A stretch of 64,000 nucleotides of DNA from Pirellulaceae bacterium (GTDB lineage: Bacteria; Planctomycetota; Planctomycetia; Pirellulales; Pirellulaceae), in assembly GCA_022448645.1 (NCBI GenBank), contig JAKVBZ010000005.1, positions 1-64,000 of the forward strand, in the 5' to 3' direction. This document shows positions 17,903 through 27,163 of the stretch, one piece after another. Each line of letters starts with the position of its first letter. Positions within the stretch are counted from its first letter, which is position 1. Made by a program: the position numbers and the translations under genes. Below the pieces are notes generated by a model. That model did not search any database. It saw only the letters and a program-made list of their open reading frames with translations, and was not told the DNA's origin.

Positions 17903-18279
17903 CCCGCGTAGGCCACCACATCCACCGCAACTCGACCGTCACACGGCAGACACCCCATCAACATGGTTCGAACCGGATAAGGTTGGCTGAGAGTCTGTTG
18001 ATAGACACGGTTAAAACCCGCAATGTCGTCAACGTTCGCCAAATAACAGCGCACTTGAACAATATCACTCAATGCTAAGCCTGCCTTGGCAAGCAAACCT
18101 TGAATGTTTGCAAAGGTCAACCGTGTTTCCGTTTCGATAGAGCCACTGACGATCTGGCCATTCTCATCCGAAGCAAATTGCGCCGAGAGAAAGACAAAAT
18201 CACCGGCCCGTATTGCCTGAGATGTAGGAATACCTGCTGCAGCCCCGGAAACCGGTTCGGCTTGGATCACGGTAAACAC
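17899..18279 (-). CDS. RidA/YjgF-family enamine/imine deaminase-like protein
   Basis: A 126-residue RidA-family protein. SQAIRAGDFVFLSAQFA, FANIQGLLAKAGLALSDIVQVRCYL and PVRTMLMGCLPCDG are the family core, with the conserved active-site Arg in PVRT. The Glu usual near the C-terminus (VEIE) is replaced (VAVD), so it may belong to a divergent subgroup. Classical RidA hydrolyses reactive enamines/imines released by PLP enzymes. It converges on the threonine-synthase-like gene with overlapping stop codons (17899-17902), so it is not co-transcribed with that gene but may serve the same pathway. Confidence 0.85.
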   Translation of the reverse strand: MFTVIQAEPVSGAAAGIPTSQAIRAGDFVFLSAQFASDENGQIVSGSIETETRLTFANIQGLLAKAGLALSDIVQVRCYLANVDDIAGFNRVYQQTLSQPYPVRTMLMGCLPCDGRVAVDVVAYAG

Positions 18280-18971
18280 TCTGACACACTCCTTCTTGGT
18301 CGATTGTCATGTACCGAAGTTGATTGCTCACGACCGCCCGCATCACCAACAAAAATCCCTTTGTCAAATCCAGCCACATCGGTTCCCGTAAACCGATTGA
18401 CACAAATGTTTTCGTTAGCCAGATCCAACATGTTTTGATGATGCCCTTGAAGACGTGTGAAGTCGACAAAGCTCATCAATGCCGGCATGCTATTGTTCGG
18501 ACAAACACGCAAGGCCGCACCAGACGACCAGGATTCGACGGTCCCGAATTGATAGCGACAAGCATTCATGCCTCGAAGAACAATGGCATCTCCTTCGGCA
18601 CGATCATAATGCGGATGAGTTCCCAACGCCTGAATCGAACAATTCGCAGCGTCGGGAATTTCCAACGTCTCGGTCAGATGATAACTGCCGGCCGCCCACT
18701 CCACGGTATGATTTAATGCACACCGAACGGTCTTTTGTGTCTTGGGATTGATGTCGAGATCCGTTTTCCCCTGTGGGACTTCGGCAAACGCTGCCGCCAA
18801 TTCCATTTGATCGTCTTTTCCATCGCAGACGTAGTCCGCTCTCGCCTTGTCACGCAGAGACGAATCAGCAGCCGCAACAAGAATGGCAGCCAGGCAGTGT
18901 CCAGCACAGCCAATATTGAAAAACAGCAAACCAAATACGAAGAGACGGCGAAGTAGAATAGCCAAGTGCAT
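18267..18971 (-). pseudogene. Truncated right-handed beta-helix (pectate-lyase-like) protein
   Basis: The frame encodes a signal peptide (hydrophobic residues about 8-30), then ADYVCDGKDDQMELAAAFAE and VEWAAGSYHL, the start of secreted beta-helix proteins in which a 'DG.DD' repeat is followed by GGTVxLxxGxY. The homology runs to GFDKGIFVGDA and then changes into unrelated sequence that ends over the RidA start. Most of the expected beta-helix is missing, so this looks like a 3'-deleted gene. Confidence 0.55.
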
Positions 18972-19004
18972 TACGTTTTCTCACAGAGCATGGCGCAGGT
19001 ATTA

Positions 19005-19886
19005 CTAAATACGATAGACGGTTTCTGCATTGACACAAAACAAAGACTTTCGTTCGTCTACCGAAAACCCTTGAGTGATCTCATCAAACGCAGTCCAGAC
19101 TCGTACATAGTCTGAAAACAGTTTATCGACGGGAAAATTCGAGGCAAACATCGATCGCTCAACGCCAAAAAAGTCGAGCGTTTGTAGCACATATGGCCGG
19201 AAGCTTTCGACAGTCCATTCATGATCAAACATACCGAGCCCTGAAATCTTCACAAACACGTTGTCTCGTTTTGACAATGCTGCCAAACCGTCTCGCCATT
19301 GCCGATATCCTTCCAAGGTACGATCGACGAACATGCCAGTATGGTTTAATACAAAAACCGTATCAGGACTTGCGTCGATGATTCGGCACGCATCTGGAAC
19401 CTGTTTTGGATATAGCTGTAGATCGAACGATAGATCAAACTTCTTAAGCAACTGGAATTGATGGCACCAAGTTGAGTCATTGAGGTAATCAGTATCCACA
19501 TAGTTATAAACTGGATCCATGTGACGATTTAGGATCTGGCGGATTCCTCGCACGTTGTCAAATGCTCGATGTTGCTCCAAGATTGATTCAACATCCGGCG
19601 ACGACAGATCGGCTGCTGCCACAATACCTTGAGGAAAATCGCCTTCATCGGCGAGACTTTGCAGCCATCGAGTTTCATCGATGGGCGACTTTGGATTTCT
19701 CAGCGCCTCGACATGTACGATCTTGACGATTTCGATATCCTTGGCACCTTCGAAGAGATCTGGGGGAAGGAATCTTCGATCAAGTCGATTCGCTGCACCA
19801 ATGAATGTTTCGGCAGTACTTGTGAGCCATTGATAGGCGTCCGTTCCCAGCTCCCAAAAATGAATATGTGGGTCAACGATTTGCAT
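19005..19886 (-). CDS. Amidohydrolase-2 family protein (L-fuconolactonase-like)
   Basis: A 293-residue TIM-barrel hydrolase starting DPHIHFWE, where H7 and H9 are the strand-1 metal ligands. VLNHTG with a conserved His, KISGL and MFASNFPVDKL match L-fucono-1,5-lactonase and 2-pyrone-4,6-dicarboxylate lactonase relatives. It probably opens a sugar lactone in the cytoplasm, but the exact substrate is unknown. It is larger than, and only distantly related to, the two hydrolases at 15.3-16.8 kb. Confidence 0.85.
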   Translation of the reverse strand: MQIVDPHIHFWELGTDAYQWLTSTAETFIGAANRLDRRFLPPDLFEGAKDIEIVKIVHVEALRNPKSPIDETRWLQSLADEGDFPQGIVAAADLSSPDVESILEQHRAFDNVRGIRQILNRHMDPVYNYVDTDYLNDSTWCHQFQLLKKFDLSFDLQLYPKQVPDACRIIDASPDTVFVLNHTGMFVDRTLEGYRQWRDGLAALSKRDNVFVKISGLGMFDHEWTVESFRPYVLQTLDFFGVERSMFASNFPVDKLFSDYVRVWTAFDEITQGFSVDERKSLFCVNAETVYRI

Positions 19887-20121
19887 GTTATCCCTTTACT
19901 TTCACCATCCCTTGAAACTACCGTGAAACTTCGTCCTTCGGTGACCGTTACGTTTTACCAAAACCGACCACCGTTTTGGGTAAAACTTGGAATTTTCCAT
20001 GGCCAAGAGGGAACCGTCCTCTAATTTGTAGTGTATATCACAATAGGAAAAACAGAGCTGCGAACCAGGCCGCAGCGTTCAGTTAAACGAAACGCTTATC
20101 GTACACACCAGGAGCGATATC

Positions 20122-20658
20122 TTGAACTATCGACTGATATTCTTCGCAAAATTCACGTCCGTCGCGGTCCTCTGCCAGCTGGCCCACGCAGAACATTTTC
20201 TGGTCTATCAGTCACTGGCGTCGTTTCCACAGGCGCCCAGCGCGTCCTCCACAACCCTCCCACTTGTGGCCATGAATCAAGGTATCAGCACGGAATCCTA
20301 TTCCTTTGTACCTATTACAGAACCCACGCCGACAGTTTCAGTCATCGAGTCACCAGATCCGCTGACCTATGTCACACAAGTTTCCACAGTTCCCGTTTCA
20401 CCCCCCGTATCAGCCGTTGCGACTACAGCCTCTACTTGCTATCAACCCGTGACAACGTGCTGCTCACCGGTCACCACTTGCAACGCACCAATCAGGACGT
20501 GTGCCACACCGATGACCACAGCTTATGCTCCCGGACCAGTGGTAAGGGCTAGCTACACACCGGTTGTTCACGCAGCGCCGCCAACTCGAGGGTTGTTTCC
20601 ATTTCTGGGGTGGCGCGTTCGGCGCATGTTCGGAGCCCCCGCGCCGGTACCGTATTGA
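20122..20658 (+). CDS. Exported low-complexity Pro/Thr/Val/Cys-rich protein
   Basis: A 178-residue protein with a TTG start at 20122, supported by AGGAG about eight bases upstream. A signal peptide (about 1-23) is followed by Pro/Thr/Ser/Val-rich sequence. Near residues 108-135 it contains a small Cys repeat, TCYQPVTTCCSPVTTC followed by CNAP and CATP, and ends with a basic WRVRRMFG segment. Similar Cys-Pro-Val-Thr proteins are common in planctomycetes and are of unknown, possibly cell-wall, function. Confidence 0.7.
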   Translation: MNYRLIFFAKFTSVAVLCQLAHAEHFLVYQSLASFPQAPSASSTTLPLVAMNQGISTESYSFVPITEPTPTVSVIESPDPLTYVTQVSTVPVSPPVSAVATTASTCYQPVTTCCSPVTTCNAPIRTCATPMTTAYAPGPVVRASYTPVVHAAPPTRGLFPFLGWRVRRMFGAPAPVPY

Positions 20659-20759
20659 ACGGTGTTAGATGCGTTTCCACAGGACGCACGCGAGCGAGAC
20701 GAAGCGTGGGAGAGCTAACATCGCTGTAAAACAATCACCACCTTGGAACTCCACTCGAT

Positions 20760-21698
20760 CTAATCCAACAAATTCAGGATTGATCGCAGGTATTCAGCCT
20801 CTTCATGAGCTGCAACCGGCGGTTCGCGAATTGTGTTCCAATACGATAGTGGCATCCCTTTAAAAGGGTTGACGTATTCAAACACGATCGCCCCATCAAA
20901 ACCATCTTGGGCTGCCCGAGGAATCAGTTGGCGCCAATCAAGGTCTCCATCGGATAAAGTTGTCCAGGCATAGTGATGTTCGCCTCGCGGCATGTACCCG
21001 TCCTGAAAACGGGCAACTCGTCGGACATTCTTGACATGCAACACGTCGATCTGTCCACGGAGTGCGTCCAGTTCTTGCTGCGGATCGTTTCCTTGGAAGT
21101 AAGCATTCACGGGATCGTAGGCGATGCCCACACGGCAAACATCGCTAACGTCACGTTGCAGCTGCAGCAATTCGGCAGCATTAGCATGAACCGTATTTTC
21201 ATTGTTTTCGAACAACAAACCGATGCCGATTTCCGCTGCCAGCAGGCCAACTTCTCGAGCTCCCTCAGTGATACGTTCATAAGCTTCCTGCCTAGACATC
21301 TCCGGTCCTTGATAAGTCGCCTGCGTGTTGTAGATCGGTCGCACCCATTCTGCTTCCAAATCAACACCTAACTCCAGGTATTCACAGAAAAGCTGTCGAT
21401 ATCTCTTGCCTTGTTCCCCGGGAAGATTCAGGGGACTGGAACAATAAATACCACACAAAGGGGTGCCCGCTTCTTTCAAAACGTGATGCAGGTCTGCACG
21501 TGCTGATGGACGAATCTGTCGAGGCCCCAACATGTCATAGCCGAACGCATCGAGATAGTTGCACGGATCACCAGGAATGCCAATACACATACCACGTGCG
21601 TCTACACAGTCCCACCCAAATTATTTAGCCCAATCAATGACTTGTCGGAAACCAAAAGGATGCCGCCAAGCGATGGAGCCGTAGAGTGCAATCCTCAT
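20760..21698 (-). pseudogene. Sugar phosphate isomerase/epimerase-like TIM-barrel gene interrupted by an in-frame TAA
   Basis: From the ATG at 21696-21698 the frame reads MRIALYGSIAWRHPFGFRQ..., meets TAA at 21621-21623 (codon 26), and continues in the same frame through FGWDCVDARG to a normal end at 20760. The rest of a xylose-isomerase-like TIM barrel is intact, with the E-D-H-E metal-site pattern (LLFENNEN, IAYDPVNA, VLHVKN, IVFEYVNP). The ATG overlaps the upstream gene's stop (ATGA at 21695-21698), which supports this as the original start. An internal ATG at 21590 would drop the first barrel strand. It may be a recent pseudogene or a base-call error. Confidence 0.75.
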
Positions 21699-22711
21699 GG
21701 GCTAGCAATTTCTTTCATCTCGCGTTCGAACTTCTCGATGGCTTTGTCTTTTGGCATCGGGTAAACACGCAATGAAGTAAGCTGGGTGATTGTCTGACCT
21801 GGCGCAACATTGGAAGTCCATGCATCACTATGCGTACAAGGAGAATCGGGATTGAAAAAAACCATAGATCCCTGAGGTGACCCATACATGACCGTATGGG
21901 TCCCATTTTGCAACGGCATACAAATATAGGGGCTATCCATAATATGGATTGCCGGATTGCCGACGCTATTACGAACAAACTCGTGTTGGTAATTAGGTCC
22001 AGGAGGATGCGTCCTGACGAACCACCGTACCCCTTTAGGGCCGAATTCTCCCGCAAACAGTCGCCGCGGCAAAATCCACTCACCACGCACCTTTACGTAA
22101 GTTCGTTCCGACCATCCCCAAACATTACCACGACCATAGTACCGGTTACAAATGTCGGTAAAGATCGAGGTGGTTTTGTTCTCCAGGTTCGTGATCGCCA
22201 TTTCAATATCAACGCGATCGCTATCCACGATCACCGTCGCCCGATATTTAAGGCGTCCTTCACGATTGATCATTTCTCGTTGGCCGGCAAAAGCCACAGG
22301 TTCGTCGGGACCGATTGGCTTACTTTCGTTTTCATAGTAGATGGCGTTCGGCTGACCGGGGACTGGCAGCCAGCGGCGGTCTGGATCAAATCCAAAAATG
22401 AACCCTTCCGAGTTGCCAATCAACTCTGGAATTTGAATCGCCCAATTTCCGAGACTAGGATCATTGTTCGCATAATCACCAGATTGTTCACGAAAGTTGA
22501 CTTGGATATAGCGATAAGGCCCCAGTGTATTGAGTTCTACACTCAAACCTTGAGGCAAAGCCTGCCGCACCAAAATTCGTGATTCACCACCCCCCGAGGA
22601 AATCCTCGAATCTTCGCCCTTGGCTAGCGGACATAGAACAGCCAATAAACCGTACAGGAAGATCAAAGGCATTAAAAACATTTTTGACAATCGGCCATTC
22701 CAGACAAACAT
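21695..22711 (-). CDS. Exported protein of unknown function
   Basis: A 338-residue protein. The start at 22711 is chosen because AAGGAGAAAGA stands directly before this ATG; a longer frame extends to 22873 but lacks such a site. The N-terminus is a signal peptide (hydrophobic 13-27, cleavage near LAKGED). The mature part is rich in beta-strand-like and aromatic segments, including RYYGRGNVWGWSERTYVKV. I do not recognise the family. Its stop overlaps the start of the sugar-isomerase-like gene, so the two were one operon. Confidence 0.7.
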   Translation of the reverse strand: MFVWNGRLSKMFLMPLIFLYGLLAVLCPLAKGEDSRISSGGGESRILVRQALPQGLSVELNTLGPYRYIQVNFREQSGDYANNDPSLGNWAIQIPELIGNSEGFIFGFDPDRRWLPVPGQPNAIYYENESKPIGPDEPVAFAGQREMINREGRLKYRATVIVDSDRVDIEMAITNLENKTTSIFTDICNRYYGRGNVWGWSERTYVKVRGEWILPRRLFAGEFGPKGVRWFVRTHPPGPNYQHEFVRNSVGNPAIHIMDSPYICMPLQNGTHTVMYGSPQGSMVFFNPDSPCTHSDAWTSNVAPGQTITQLTSLRVYPMPKDKAIEKFEREMKEIASP

Positions 22712-23013
22712 TCTTTCTCCTTGCTTGCAAACAGGGCATGCACGATAGCTACTGGAAAGCCATGTTCGATAGCAGAACAAACTCTGCGATAGGCCATCCC
22801 ATTCAAAAACATACAGTGACTCATCCCCCAACAAACTCAACACTGCCTCTGCCTTCGTCAAGCAGAACGTCACCTAACGTGTTCCATTCTATCGCAACGT
22901 TGCTCGACACTTCTACTGCCTTGATAGTCGCCAGTCAGTCCGTTGCTTTGAGAAGATGGATCCCCTAAGATCGACTTTTCAAGGATTGTCACTATTGCGA
23001 TTGGCAAACACTT
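22712..23013. other. Divergent intergenic region
   Basis: About 300 bases between the exported protein gene on the minus strand and the sialidase relic on the plus strand. Only upstream extensions of the minus-strand frame are open here, and they have no ribosome binding site. No promoter was recognised. Confidence 0.4.
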
Positions 23014-23510
23014 ATGAGCTTTACTCGATCCCTCTCCATCATGATGTTGGCCGGCGTGCCGACATCAACCATTTGTCCTGCCTCAAGGACACATGGCACC
23101 GAACAAGCGCGATCTACCAAGCACGACACAGATAACACGCTGGGTGCAACTGCCCTGCGTTGGGTACCTTGGGAACGTTTTACCATTGCGACAGACAATG
23201 ACTGTGACTTTTTGTCACCCGTAGCAACGACGACGACAGCGAATGCGTTGGTAGTTGCAATGCAGCAGCACAGCGAAAAGGGCGACAATCTTTGCATTGT
23301 GCTGGGTGACTCGGAAGGGAAGAACTGGTCAGTTCGATACTGATCAGGTCACGCGACGGTGGGGCCAGTTGGTCAGCGCCAACGATCATCAACGAAACAA
23401 CCGTTTTGACCTATAGTGACGTCCCCGGTCCACAAGTCATGAGTTCAGGACCTATCTATGCACGGTATCTCCGACGTGCCCCCATCCAAAGAACAGTCAA
23501 TAATCGTTGA
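23014..23510 (+). pseudogene. Relic of an exported sialidase/BNR-repeat protein
   Basis: Frame one (23014-23343) has a signal-peptide-like start (MSFTRSLSIMMLAG) and ends at TGA 23341-23343 after NWSVRY. One base out of phase, the next frame reads LIRSRDGGASWSAPTIIN, a textbook Asp-box (SxDGGxxW), and continues to TGA at 23508. Loss of a single C in a TAC-CTG junction near 23339-23340 would explain the break. The rest of the beta-propeller is missing, so this is a frameshifted and truncated gene. Confidence 0.6.
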
Positions 23511-23636
23511 TGGAATGGATGCCATGCGTCCATGTGCTGCCACATCCCCCACGAGATCGGAAACGGTTCATTCCGTCACCACAAAATGCAGGCTTGCCTT
23601 CATAACCTCCTAGAATTAAGCTTTTTAAGCGTTGTG

Positions 23637-23642
23637 TATAAT
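23637..23642 (+). promoter_or_regulatory. Candidate -10 element upstream of the haem peroxidase gene
   Basis: A consensus TATAAT occurs 84 bases before the peroxidase ATG. No good -35 box is seen at the standard distance. The match rests on the hexamer alone. Confidence 0.3.
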
Positions 23643-23725
23643 AGAACTAATCGTAAGATCTCGCAGGGAGCCACGGATCATCTCACCACCTCATTTAGGC
23701 TTTCTGTGTACTTTCCTACACCACA

Positions 23726-25885
23726 ATGGCACGATTCTTAATCCTACCGCAAGCTCCATGGAAAACTCTATGGAGCGTCTGGATGCTGATGATGTGCTGC
23801 TGTCCCTCGGACGGTTTTTCGGTTGAGTATCGTAGTTTTGACGGTACGGGAAACAACATAGGATCACCGTCTAACGGAATGGCAGGCGCTAACTTCATTC
23901 GCTTCGGCTACGGCCATCGTTTCGAGGACGTTGTCGGCGACGTTCTCAAGCAAGGTTTGCCGAGTCCTCGTGACATTAGCAATCGAATCAGTCCACAAAC
24001 TAGCAGCGTACCCAATGCGCGTCATCTGAGTGACTGGGTCGTTCAATGGGGTCAATTCCTGTCGCACGATCTTTCACGGGCTAGTAACGGAGGCAATGGT
24101 GACACGTTGTCAACAGGCGCGACGGTTTCTTTTTCGATTCCGGTATTGGATCCGAATGACGTCTTGGGCCCGATGCCGATTTCTTTTCACCGTACGAATT
24201 ATGATCCCAACACGGGGCTACAGGGCCCTCCCAACGTAGCTCGAGAACAAGTCAATCAAATGACGGCCTACGTGGATGGTTCACAAATCTACGGATCGGA
24301 CACGATTCGTGCGACGGCTCTCAGGACGTTATCGGACGGGTTATTGGCAACCTCAGCAGGGGGCTCATTGCCAGGACTGAATACAGACAATACGTTCCCG
24401 AATCAGGATCCATTTGGTCTGGGTGCCTCTTTGTTTCTAGCTGGTGACATTCGCGCTAATGAAAACGTGGGCTTGACCGCCACCCATGCGTTATTTGTTC
24501 GCGAACACAATCGGCTAGCCGGCCTACTCAAACAACAAAATGGTAACTTGACGGACGAGGAGCTATTCCAGTTAAGCCGCAAGATTGTGGGAGCCGAGTT
24601 ACAAAAGATCACTTACGAGGAATTCCTTCCGGCAATCCTGGGAACTTCCGCTCCTCGGGCGGCAGATTACAGCTATGATTCGTCTTTAAACGCCGCCATT
24701 ACCAATTCGTTCACGACAGCATTTTTCCGGTTCGGTCACAGTATGCAATCGCCTGCCATTACCTTAGTGGATAATGCTGGAACTCAAACTGGTAGCCTCG
24801 CCGTACGAGACGCTTTCTTTAATGTGGCCTTTTTCAATGATCCCAATAACGTCGACCTGGTACTCAAAGGACTCGCCAACCAGGTAGCTCAAGAGAACGA
24901 CCCCATGCTCGTCGATGATTTGCGAAACTTCTTATTCGGGCCCCCGGGTGCGGGGGGACTGGATCTCGCAGCTCTTGACATCCAGCGTGGTCGTGACCAT
25001 GGACTCCCCGGCTACAACTCGCTACGACTGGCTTACGGACTAACACTACAAGGTTTTTCACAGATTAGTTCCGACGCTTCGGTCACTCAAGCCTTGATGG
25101 ACCTTTACAGCACGGCCGGAGACATCGATCCCTTTATCGGAGCGATTGCCGAAGACCAAGTGGCAGGAACCGTACTCGGTGAACTGGCCGGATCCGTGCT
25201 CACCAATCAGTTCGATCGACTACGGGATGGCGATCGATTCTTTTATACGGGAGATCCGGATCTACAATTGCCGGACGTTCAAGCCGTAATTGACTTGGAC
25301 GAAATCACACTGTCCCAAATCATCGAGCTAAACACTGGGGTTTCTGTCTTGCAGGAGAATGTATTCTATGTCGCGGAAGAAAGCCGCTGTGACTTTAGCG
25401 GCGATCTGGTATGCGATGTCCAAGACATCGACTTGCTGTATGCTCAGGGTAACCTGGTCTCGGGCGTATCTGTTCCTTCGGAAAACGCGTTTGACCTCAA
25501 CGGTGACCTACTGCTTGATCAGGCCGACCTAACTCAATGGCTTTCTGAAGCCGCCGTTGTCAACGGCTATGCAACCTCATACCGTCGAGGAGACAGCGAC
25601 AATGTACTCTCCACTGGAATTCGCAATGTGGACATCACCGACTTTTCACAACTTTCTAACTTCTTTGACCCCACCGGCGCGGCAGGATCTGCGAACACCT
25701 GGCAACGAGGAAACTTCGACGGTGATGCGGATATCGACATTACTGACTTTACATTGCTCACTGGGAATTTTTCACCGTCGTCATATAATACAGCGGTTCC
25801 TGAGCCTTCTGTCTGGATGGTCATCCTGTATAGTGGTTTGATCTTCTTGGCAATCGGAAAACGAAACGTTGTCCATAGTGTTTAG
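23726..25885 (+). CDS. Animal-type haem peroxidase with dockerin-like repeats and PEP-CTERM tail
   Basis: A 719-residue exported protein. After a hydrophobic N-terminus comes a peroxidasin/cyclooxygenase-superfamily domain (about 35-540): distal WGQFLSHDL (His114), FVREHNRLA (Arg259, Glu260), proximal FRFGHSM (His338) and LDIQRGRDHGLPGYN. The Asp that links haem covalently in mammalian enzymes is Ser113 here, while the following Ca-ligand Asp115 is kept. Between about 555 and 690 are three calcium-loop, dockerin-like repeats (CDFSGDLVCDVQDID, FDLNGDLLLDQADL, GNFDGDADIDITDF). The end VPEPS plus hydrophobic helix plus basic residues is a PEP-CTERM signal. It is probably attached to the surface by exosortase and oxidises halides or phenolics. 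Confidence 0.9.
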   Translation: MARFLILPQAPWKTLWSVWMLMMCCCPSDGFSVEYRSFDGTGNNIGSPSNGMAGANFIRFGYGHRFEDVVGDVLKQGLPSPRDISNRISPQTSSVPNARHLSDWVVQWGQFLSHDLSRASNGGNGDTLSTGATVSFSIPVLDPNDVLGPMPISFHRTNYDPNTGLQGPPNVAREQVNQMTAYVDGSQIYGSDTIRATALRTLSDGLLATSAGGSLPGLNTDNTFPNQDPFGLGASLFLAGDIRANENVGLTATHALFVREHNRLAGLLKQQNGNLTDEELFQLSRKIVGAELQKITYEEFLPAILGTSAPRAADYSYDSSLNAAITNSFTTAFFRFGHSMQSPAITLVDNAGTQTGSLAVRDAFFNVAFFNDPNNVDLVLKGLANQVAQENDPMLVDDLRNFLFGPPGAGGLDLAALDIQRGRDHGLPGYNSLRLAYGLTLQGFSQISSDASVTQALMDLYSTAGDIDPFIGAIAEDQVAGTVLGELAGSVLTNQFDRLRDGDRFFYTGDPDLQLPDVQAVIDLDEITLSQIIELNTGVSVLQENVFYVAEESRCDFSGDLVCDVQDIDLLYAQGNLVSGVSVPSENAFDLNGDLLLDQADLTQWLSEAAVVNGYATSYRRGDSDNVLSTGIRNVDITDFSQLSNFFDPTGAAGSANTWQRGNFDGDADIDITDFTLLTGNFSPSSYNTAVPEPSVWMVILYSGLIFLAIGKRNVVHSV

Positions 25886-25990
25886 GCATGTTTCCCATCG
25901 TCATCCCCTGAATCGCAAGCGAAGAAAACAGCATGCTGCCTGGGGCATTCGTTCCCTCTTGCTTTTGTGGTTCGCACGTTGCCGTCACGC

Positions 25991-26254
25991 ATGATCTTCA
26001 GTCTGCGCCAAATTTTCCTAGCCATCTGGATTGTGGCAATGATGCTTGGTCTCGCAAGGCTGGGTATGGCAGGGATTGCTTTGTTTCCAGTAGTGGTGCC
26101 CTTAGCCATGCTCTGCACCGGGTTACTCACAAATTTGACTGTTGCGCAACAACGTAGTGATCGCTGGTTTTTGCTTATCTACGGGATCACACTCATGGTG
26201 CTATCACTGCTCATGCTGGGCAGTTTGCAGTTTCTACTATTTCGCAAACCGTGA
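25991..26254 (+). CDS. Small membrane protein, unknown
   Basis: An 87-residue frame with two strongly hydrophobic stretches near the start (about 7-22 and 28-43) and one near the end (about 62-80), so two or three membrane helices. The ATG at 25991 is chosen; a GTG at 25967 in frame would add eight residues. No strong ribosome binding site is seen. It lies between the peroxidase and ureide genes on the same strand. The family is not recognised. Confidence 0.45.
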   Translation: MIFSLRQIFLAIWIVAMMLGLARLGMAGIALFPVVVPLAMLCTGLLTNLTVAQQRSDRWFLLIYGITLMVLSLLMLGSLQFLLFRKP

Positions 26255-26313
26255 TCTGGGTGCATCGTTTCCCGCAGTGTTCCAGTCACCCCCATCAGCC
26301 GCGTGACCAACGT

Positions 26314-26341
26314 TTGAATTGACAACACGGTCCGCTACAAT
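26314..26341 (+). promoter_or_regulatory. Candidate sigma-70-type promoter for the ureide cluster
   Basis: TTGAAT (26314-26319) and TACAAT (26336-26341) are separated by 16 bases and end 54 bases before the ATG of the ureidoglycine aminohydrolase gene. Each hexamer differs little from consensus. Confidence 0.35.
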
Positions 26342-26395
26342 GGGCACTCGCTTTTTCACGATTCAAAATTCTACGAGTTTGAAGGCATCCGTTCT

Positions 26396-27163
26396 ATGGA
26401 CGTATTTGGCCATACCAGGTCGCGGGTCATGCCCGACCATGCACTGATCACACCCGACACACACGTGTCAGCTCCCGCCGCTGGCTGGCAAAATGCGTCG
26501 GAGACCATTCATATATCACCGACAATGGGTGCTCGATTCTTGCAATACACGGTTGACTTAGAATCAGGAACGGCAAGCAAATCGCCTGGAAATCACATAC
26601 AACGGTTTGTATATGTGTTGAATGGGCTGGTCAGCGTACAATTTGACGACGCAAGCATCGGCAAACAATTTGCAAATGATACGCTGGGAGTCGGCGGATA
26701 TGCCTATTTTCCAGCAGGCTGCCAACATTGTGTGAAGGCGAAAGGAAATGCGCAGCTACTCGTTTTTGAAAAAAATTTCCAACCATTTTCACAAGACGAA
26801 GTCACGTATCCTGTGATGGGCAACCAGGCGGATGTTAATGCCGAGCCATTTCAGGGCGATCCAGCGGCGCTGTTGAAGACCCTTTTGCCGGACAAACCCG
26901 CTTTCGATATGGCAATCAATATTTTCACCTATCAACCAGGGGCAACTTTGCCTCAGGTTGAAATCCACATGATGGAACACGGGCTCATGATGTTAGCTGG
27001 CGCTGGAGTCTACCGGCTGGGCGATCATTACTATCCAGTTCGCGAGGGAGACGTGATTTGGATGGCTTCGTTCTGTCCACAATGGTTCGTAGCCATGGGA
27101 AAGACACCGGCCAGTTACATCTATTACAAAAATGTATACCGTGAGTCTCTTGAATATGAGTGA
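26396..27163 (+). CDS. allE: (S)-ureidoglycine aminohydrolase
   Basis: A 255-residue bicupin enzyme that converts (S)-ureidoglycine to ureidoglycolate and ammonia in purine-ring catabolism. The metal site of the C-terminal cupin is intact: EIHMMEH gives Glu189, His191 and His195, and PQWF gives Gln229, the E-x-H-x3-H...Q set known for this Mn enzyme. The length matches the family. Its stop overlaps the GTG start of the next gene (GTGA at 27160-27163), so the two are translationally coupled. The neighbours place it in allantoin breakdown. Confidence 0.9.
   Translation: MDVFGHTRSRVMPDHALITPDTHVSAPAAGWQNASETIHISPTMGARFLQYTVDLESGTASKSPGNHIQRFVYVLNGLVSVQFDDASIGKQFANDTLGVGGYAYFPAGCQHCVKAKGNAQLLVFEKNFQPFSQDEVTYPVMGNQADVNAEPFQGDPAALLKTLLPDKPAFDMAINIFTYQPGATLPQVEIHMMEHGLMMLAGAGVYRLGDHYYPVREGDVIWMASFCPQWFVAMGKTPASYIYYKNVYRESLEYE

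Noticed and set aside
12387..18279. Biosynthetic gene cluster or defence island reading of the module
   Set aside because: No carrier-protein, NRPS/PKS, toxin, nuclease or methylase genes are present; the enzymes fit catabolism better.
20031..20060. Palindrome-like TTGTAGTGTATATCACAA near 20024-20041
   Set aside because: Several mismatches between the arms, so it is not a convincing operator.
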